Source of the DNA: Enterobacter_D sp963521185 | Lineage (GTDB): Bacteria; Pseudomonadota; Gammaproteobacteria; Enterobacterales; Enterobacteriaceae | Direction: 5' to 3' | NCBI GenBank assembly: GCA_963521185.1 | Contig: CAUQTV010000001.1 | Location: forward strand, 124,001 to 188,000 | Length of the DNA stretch: 64,000 nucleotides | In this document: positions 61,910 to 64,000 of the stretch, in pieces | Position numbering within the stretch: position 1 is the stretch's first letter | Layout of the letters: each line of letters opens with the position of its first letter | Translations under genes and position numbers: made by a program | Notes under the pieces: generated by a model | Told to the model about the DNA's origin: nothing | The model's database searches: none | Seen by the model: the letters and a program-made list of their open reading frames with translations, nothing else

Positions 61910-63346
61910 TTAAATAATATCCTGAGCGTACTGAACCAGCTGTTTTAACAGCGCCAGCTTCTCGCTATCGCCTTCGTGCTGGTTATACAGCATCTCCAAC
62001 TCTTGCGCGTAAGCCTGTAAAAATTCCGGGGTGAACACGTTGCGGCGATGCTGCAACCAGCGCTGCTGCTCGGTTTCATCCAGCGAGCCGGGGAAGTTAC
62101 GCGCGCGGTAGTTAAACAGCAGCTTTTCGATGCGTTTATCGGCGAAGGTGATATCCAGCGCGGGCAGATTGCGCGGGTCCGTCTCCAGCACGATTTTCAT
62201 CGCAGCGCGGTCAGCGTCGCTAAAGAAGCCGTTGTACAGCTGAGCATCGACGTTTTCTGAGGGCACAAACGGCTCGGCTTCGGCGAAAATCGCCACCGCT
62301 TTTTCGCGTACCTGCGGGTTTTCACGCAGAATTTTCAGATTATCCAGACAGCGCTGGCGATCGATGCCCAGCCTGTCGGCGTCTTCCGCGCGCAGGGTGT
62401 TGGCCTGTGCCAGCACCGGGCATTTATTCAGATGCACCAGTTTCACCGGCACGGCGGCATCCGTCCCCAGCTCCGCTTTTGGCCTGTATAACCGTTCACG
62501 AAGCTCATCGGCGTTAAGCGTTAACAGCGGCGACATATCGCCCGCCAGATCGACCATGATCACCGCGTTACGGTTGTCCGGGTGCCATGCCAGCGGCGCA
62601 ACCCAACTGGTGTTTCCGCGCCAGGCACCAAACATGCCGGAGACGTGCACCAGCGGTTTCATCTGTGGCACGTCAATCAGCGCGGTCAGTTTATGTTTGC
62701 TGCGGTGGCTGTAGAGATAGCTGAAAAGCTTCGGCTGCTTTGTCTGAACAAGCTTCGCCATCGCGATGGTGGCATACACGTCAGCCATCGCGTCGTGCGC
62801 ATTGCTGTGCTCAATACCGTTGGCGTGGGTCAGATGCTCAAGGCGAAAGCTCGGCAGGCCGTCGTCGTTTTCCGGCCAGTGAATGCCTTCCGGGCGCAGG
62901 GCATAGCAGGCGCGCATGACGTCCAGCAGATCCCAACGGGAGTTGTGATTCTGCCAGCTCCAGGCGTAGGGATCGTAAAAGTTGCGATAGAACACGTTGC
63001 GCGTCACTTCATCGTCAAACCGCACGTTGTTATAGCCCACCACGCAGGTTTCCGGCACGGTAAAAATCGCGTGAATACGCCGGGCAAACGCGGCTTCGTT
63101 CTCGCCTTTCGCCAGCGCAGTCTGCGGCGTAATGCCGGTAATCAGTACCGCTTCCGGCTGCGGCAGGTAATCATCAGCGGGCTTGCAGTAAAACACCTCC
63201 GGCTCGCCGAGCGCGTTGAAATCAGCATCGGTGCGCAGGGCGGCAAACTGCGCCGGTCGGTCCAGCGCCGGATGGGTGCCGAAGGTTTCGTAGTCGTGGA
63301 AGACAAATGTCGGTTGCGTGGCGGAATCAGACACCAGTGAGCTCAT
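61910..63346 (-). CDS. sbcB: SbcB, exodeoxyribonuclease I
   Basis: Processive 3'-5' single-strand DNA exonuclease used in recombination and mismatch repair. The 478-residue protein has the DEDD nuclease acids starting with Asp18 and Glu20 in FHDYETFGT, and NAHDAMADVYAT near residue 190. The SH3-like and C-terminal helical domains follow. About three residues longer than E. coli at the N terminus. The 190-base gap to dacD (63347-63537) holds both promoters; I see no other gene. Confidence 0.96.
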   Translation of the reverse strand: MSSLVSDSATQPTFVFHDYETFGTHPALDRPAQFAALRTDADFNALGEPEVFYCKPADDYLPQPEAVLITGITPQTALAKGENEAAFARRIHAIFTVPETCVVGYNNVRFDDEVTRNVFYRNFYDPYAWSWQNHNSRWDLLDVMRACYALRPEGIHWPENDDGLPSFRLEHLTHANGIEHSNAHDAMADVYATIAMAKLVQTKQPKLFSYLYSHRSKHKLTALIDVPQMKPLVHVSGMFGAWRGNTSWVAPLAWHPDNRNAVIMVDLAGDMSPLLTLNADELRERLYRPKAELGTDAAVPVKLVHLNKCPVLAQANTLRAEDADRLGIDRQRCLDNLKILRENPQVREKAVAIFAEAEPFVPSENVDAQLYNGFFSDADRAAMKIVLETDPRNLPALDITFADKRIEKLLFNYRARNFPGSLDETEQQRWLQHRRNVFTPEFLQAYAQELEMLYNQHEGDSEKLALLKQLVQYAQDII

Positions 63347-63537
63347 CCTGTTTTGAAGTGACCTGCCTATGGTAAACCATCCCGCCCGTTCTGCTGAACT
63401 AAAAGCCGTTTACGCGATGATTTTGCGAGCAGCCCCGGCGTTCTTACCGCGCTCTGTCACATTTCTTTGCAATTATGCCAGGTATCGACATAAGAATTTC
63501 CGTAAAAAGGGCAGCGATTTTAGATGATTTTGAGGAT

Positions 63538-64000
63538 ATGCCGTTGAAACGCCGTTTGTTTGTTGCCGCTTCACTTCTTGCTGTTTGCGTGAGTTCCGCG
63601 CTGGCTGCGGATGCTTTACCTTTTACCCCTCAGCCACCGCAAATCCAGGCCGGATCCTGGGTTTTAATGGATTACACCACCGGGCAGATTTTAACCGCTG
63701 GCAATGAGCATCAACAACGTAACCCGGCGAGCCTGACCAAGCTGATGACCGGCTATGTGGTTGACCGGGCAATCGACAGCCATCGCATCACCCCGGACGA
63801 TATCGTCACCGTCGGCAAAGACGCCTGGGCGAAGGGCAACCCGGTATTTGACGGTTCATCGCTGATGTTTATCAAACCGGGCGACCGCATTACGGTGCGC
63901 GATCTCAGCCGCGGCCTGATTGTGGATTCCGGGAACGACGCCTGCGTGGCGCTGGCGGATCATGTGGCTGGCGGACAGCCGCAGTTTGTGGCGATGATGA
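63538..64000 (+). CDS. dacD: DacD, D-alanyl-D-alanine carboxypeptidase PBP6b (5' part only)
   Basis: Periplasmic low-molecular-weight penicillin-binding protein that trims pentapeptides of peptidoglycan. 154 codons are visible before the right edge. A signal peptide (about 1-23, ending SSALA) is followed by the active-site SLTK with Ser65 and Lys68, and by SGN at 131-133. I use ATG 63538; an in-frame TTG at 63544 would give the E. coli-like start MKRRL. The KTG motif and membrane-anchoring C terminus lie outside the window. Confidence 0.94.
   Translation, partial: MPLKRRLFVAASLLAVCVSSALAADALPFTPQPPQIQAGSWVLMDYTTGQILTAGNEHQQRNPASLTKLMTGYVVDRAIDSHRITPDDIVTVGKDAWAKGNPVFDGSSLMFIKPGDRITVRDLSRGLIVDSGNDACVALADHVAGGQPQFVAMM

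Noticed and set aside
1..64000. CRISPR arrays, insertion sequences, integrases, tRNA or rRNA genes
   Set aside because: No repeat-spacer pattern, transposase-like protein, terminal repeats or tRNA cloverleaf was found on reading both strands.

Overview
This window is chromosomal DNA of an Enterobacterales species close to Enterobacter, Leclercia or Citrobacter. Gene order matches the E. coli K-12 segment yegD-alkA-dgcE-udk-dcd-asmA-yegH-[colanic acid]-galF-[O antigen]-gnd-ugd-wzzB-hisIFAHBCDGL-yeeZ-yeeY-plaP-sbcB-dacD. Proteins are close to E. coli ones throughout. The core is GC-rich, while the O-antigen block is AT-rich. The genus is inferred from general protein resemblance only. I see no insertion sequence, prophage, CRISPR array, tRNA or rRNA.

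Layout. (1) 1-10081, housekeeping: 5' part of the Hsp70-like yegD, alkA with a visible Ada-type box, the diguanylate cyclase dgcE, uridine kinase udk, dCTP deaminase dcd, asmA, and the TerC/CBS membrane protein yegH. (2) 10082-33433, colanic acid (M antigen): a 730-base leader with an RcsAB-like box and a JUMPstart/ops element, then an intact run wza-wzb-wzc-wcaABCDEF-gmd-fcl-gmm-wcaI-cpsB-cpsG-wcaJ-wzxC-wcaKLM. It covers GDP-fucose synthesis, repeat-unit assembly on undecaprenyl phosphate (WcaJ first), flipping (WzxC), polymerisation (WcaD) and export (Wza/Wzb/Wzc). (3) 33434-46778, O antigen: galF, a second JUMPstart/ops leader with an extra hairpin carrying an ops-like word, rmlB-rmlD-rmlA-rmlC (dTDP-L-rhamnose), a TviB/TviC-like pair (UDP-N-acetyl-hexosaminuronic acid, probably GalNAcA), four glycosyltransferase candidates, a MurJ-like Wzx and an EpsG-like Wzy. 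Base composition falls sharply between rmlA and rmlC and recovers at gnd. (4) 46779-51017: gnd, ugd and wzzB, each followed by a clear intrinsic terminator. (5) 51028-58231: the complete his operon on the minus strand, with leader peptide hisL (six histidines) and its attenuator. (6) 58406-64000: yeeZ, yeeY, the 20-residue yoeI overlapping plaP, sbcB, and the 5' part of dacD.

How the parts work together. WcaJ (colanic acid) and the host initiating enzyme WecA (outside the window) would start the two Und-PP-linked repeats. Both polymers then follow the Wzx/Wzy route. Ugd supplies UDP-GlcA for colanic acid. The TviB/TviC-like pair supplies a second acidic sugar for the O unit. WzzB sets O-chain length. 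With GlcNAc placed by WecA and four glycosyltransferases, an acidic, rhamnose-containing pentasaccharide O unit is the simplest prediction.

The most novel-looking parts are the O-antigen gene set (no serotype recognised), a protein at 42807-43706 that I cannot place in a named family, the ops-like hairpin before rmlB, a 14-base perfect palindrome before yegH, and a possible gene remnant between gnd and ugd.
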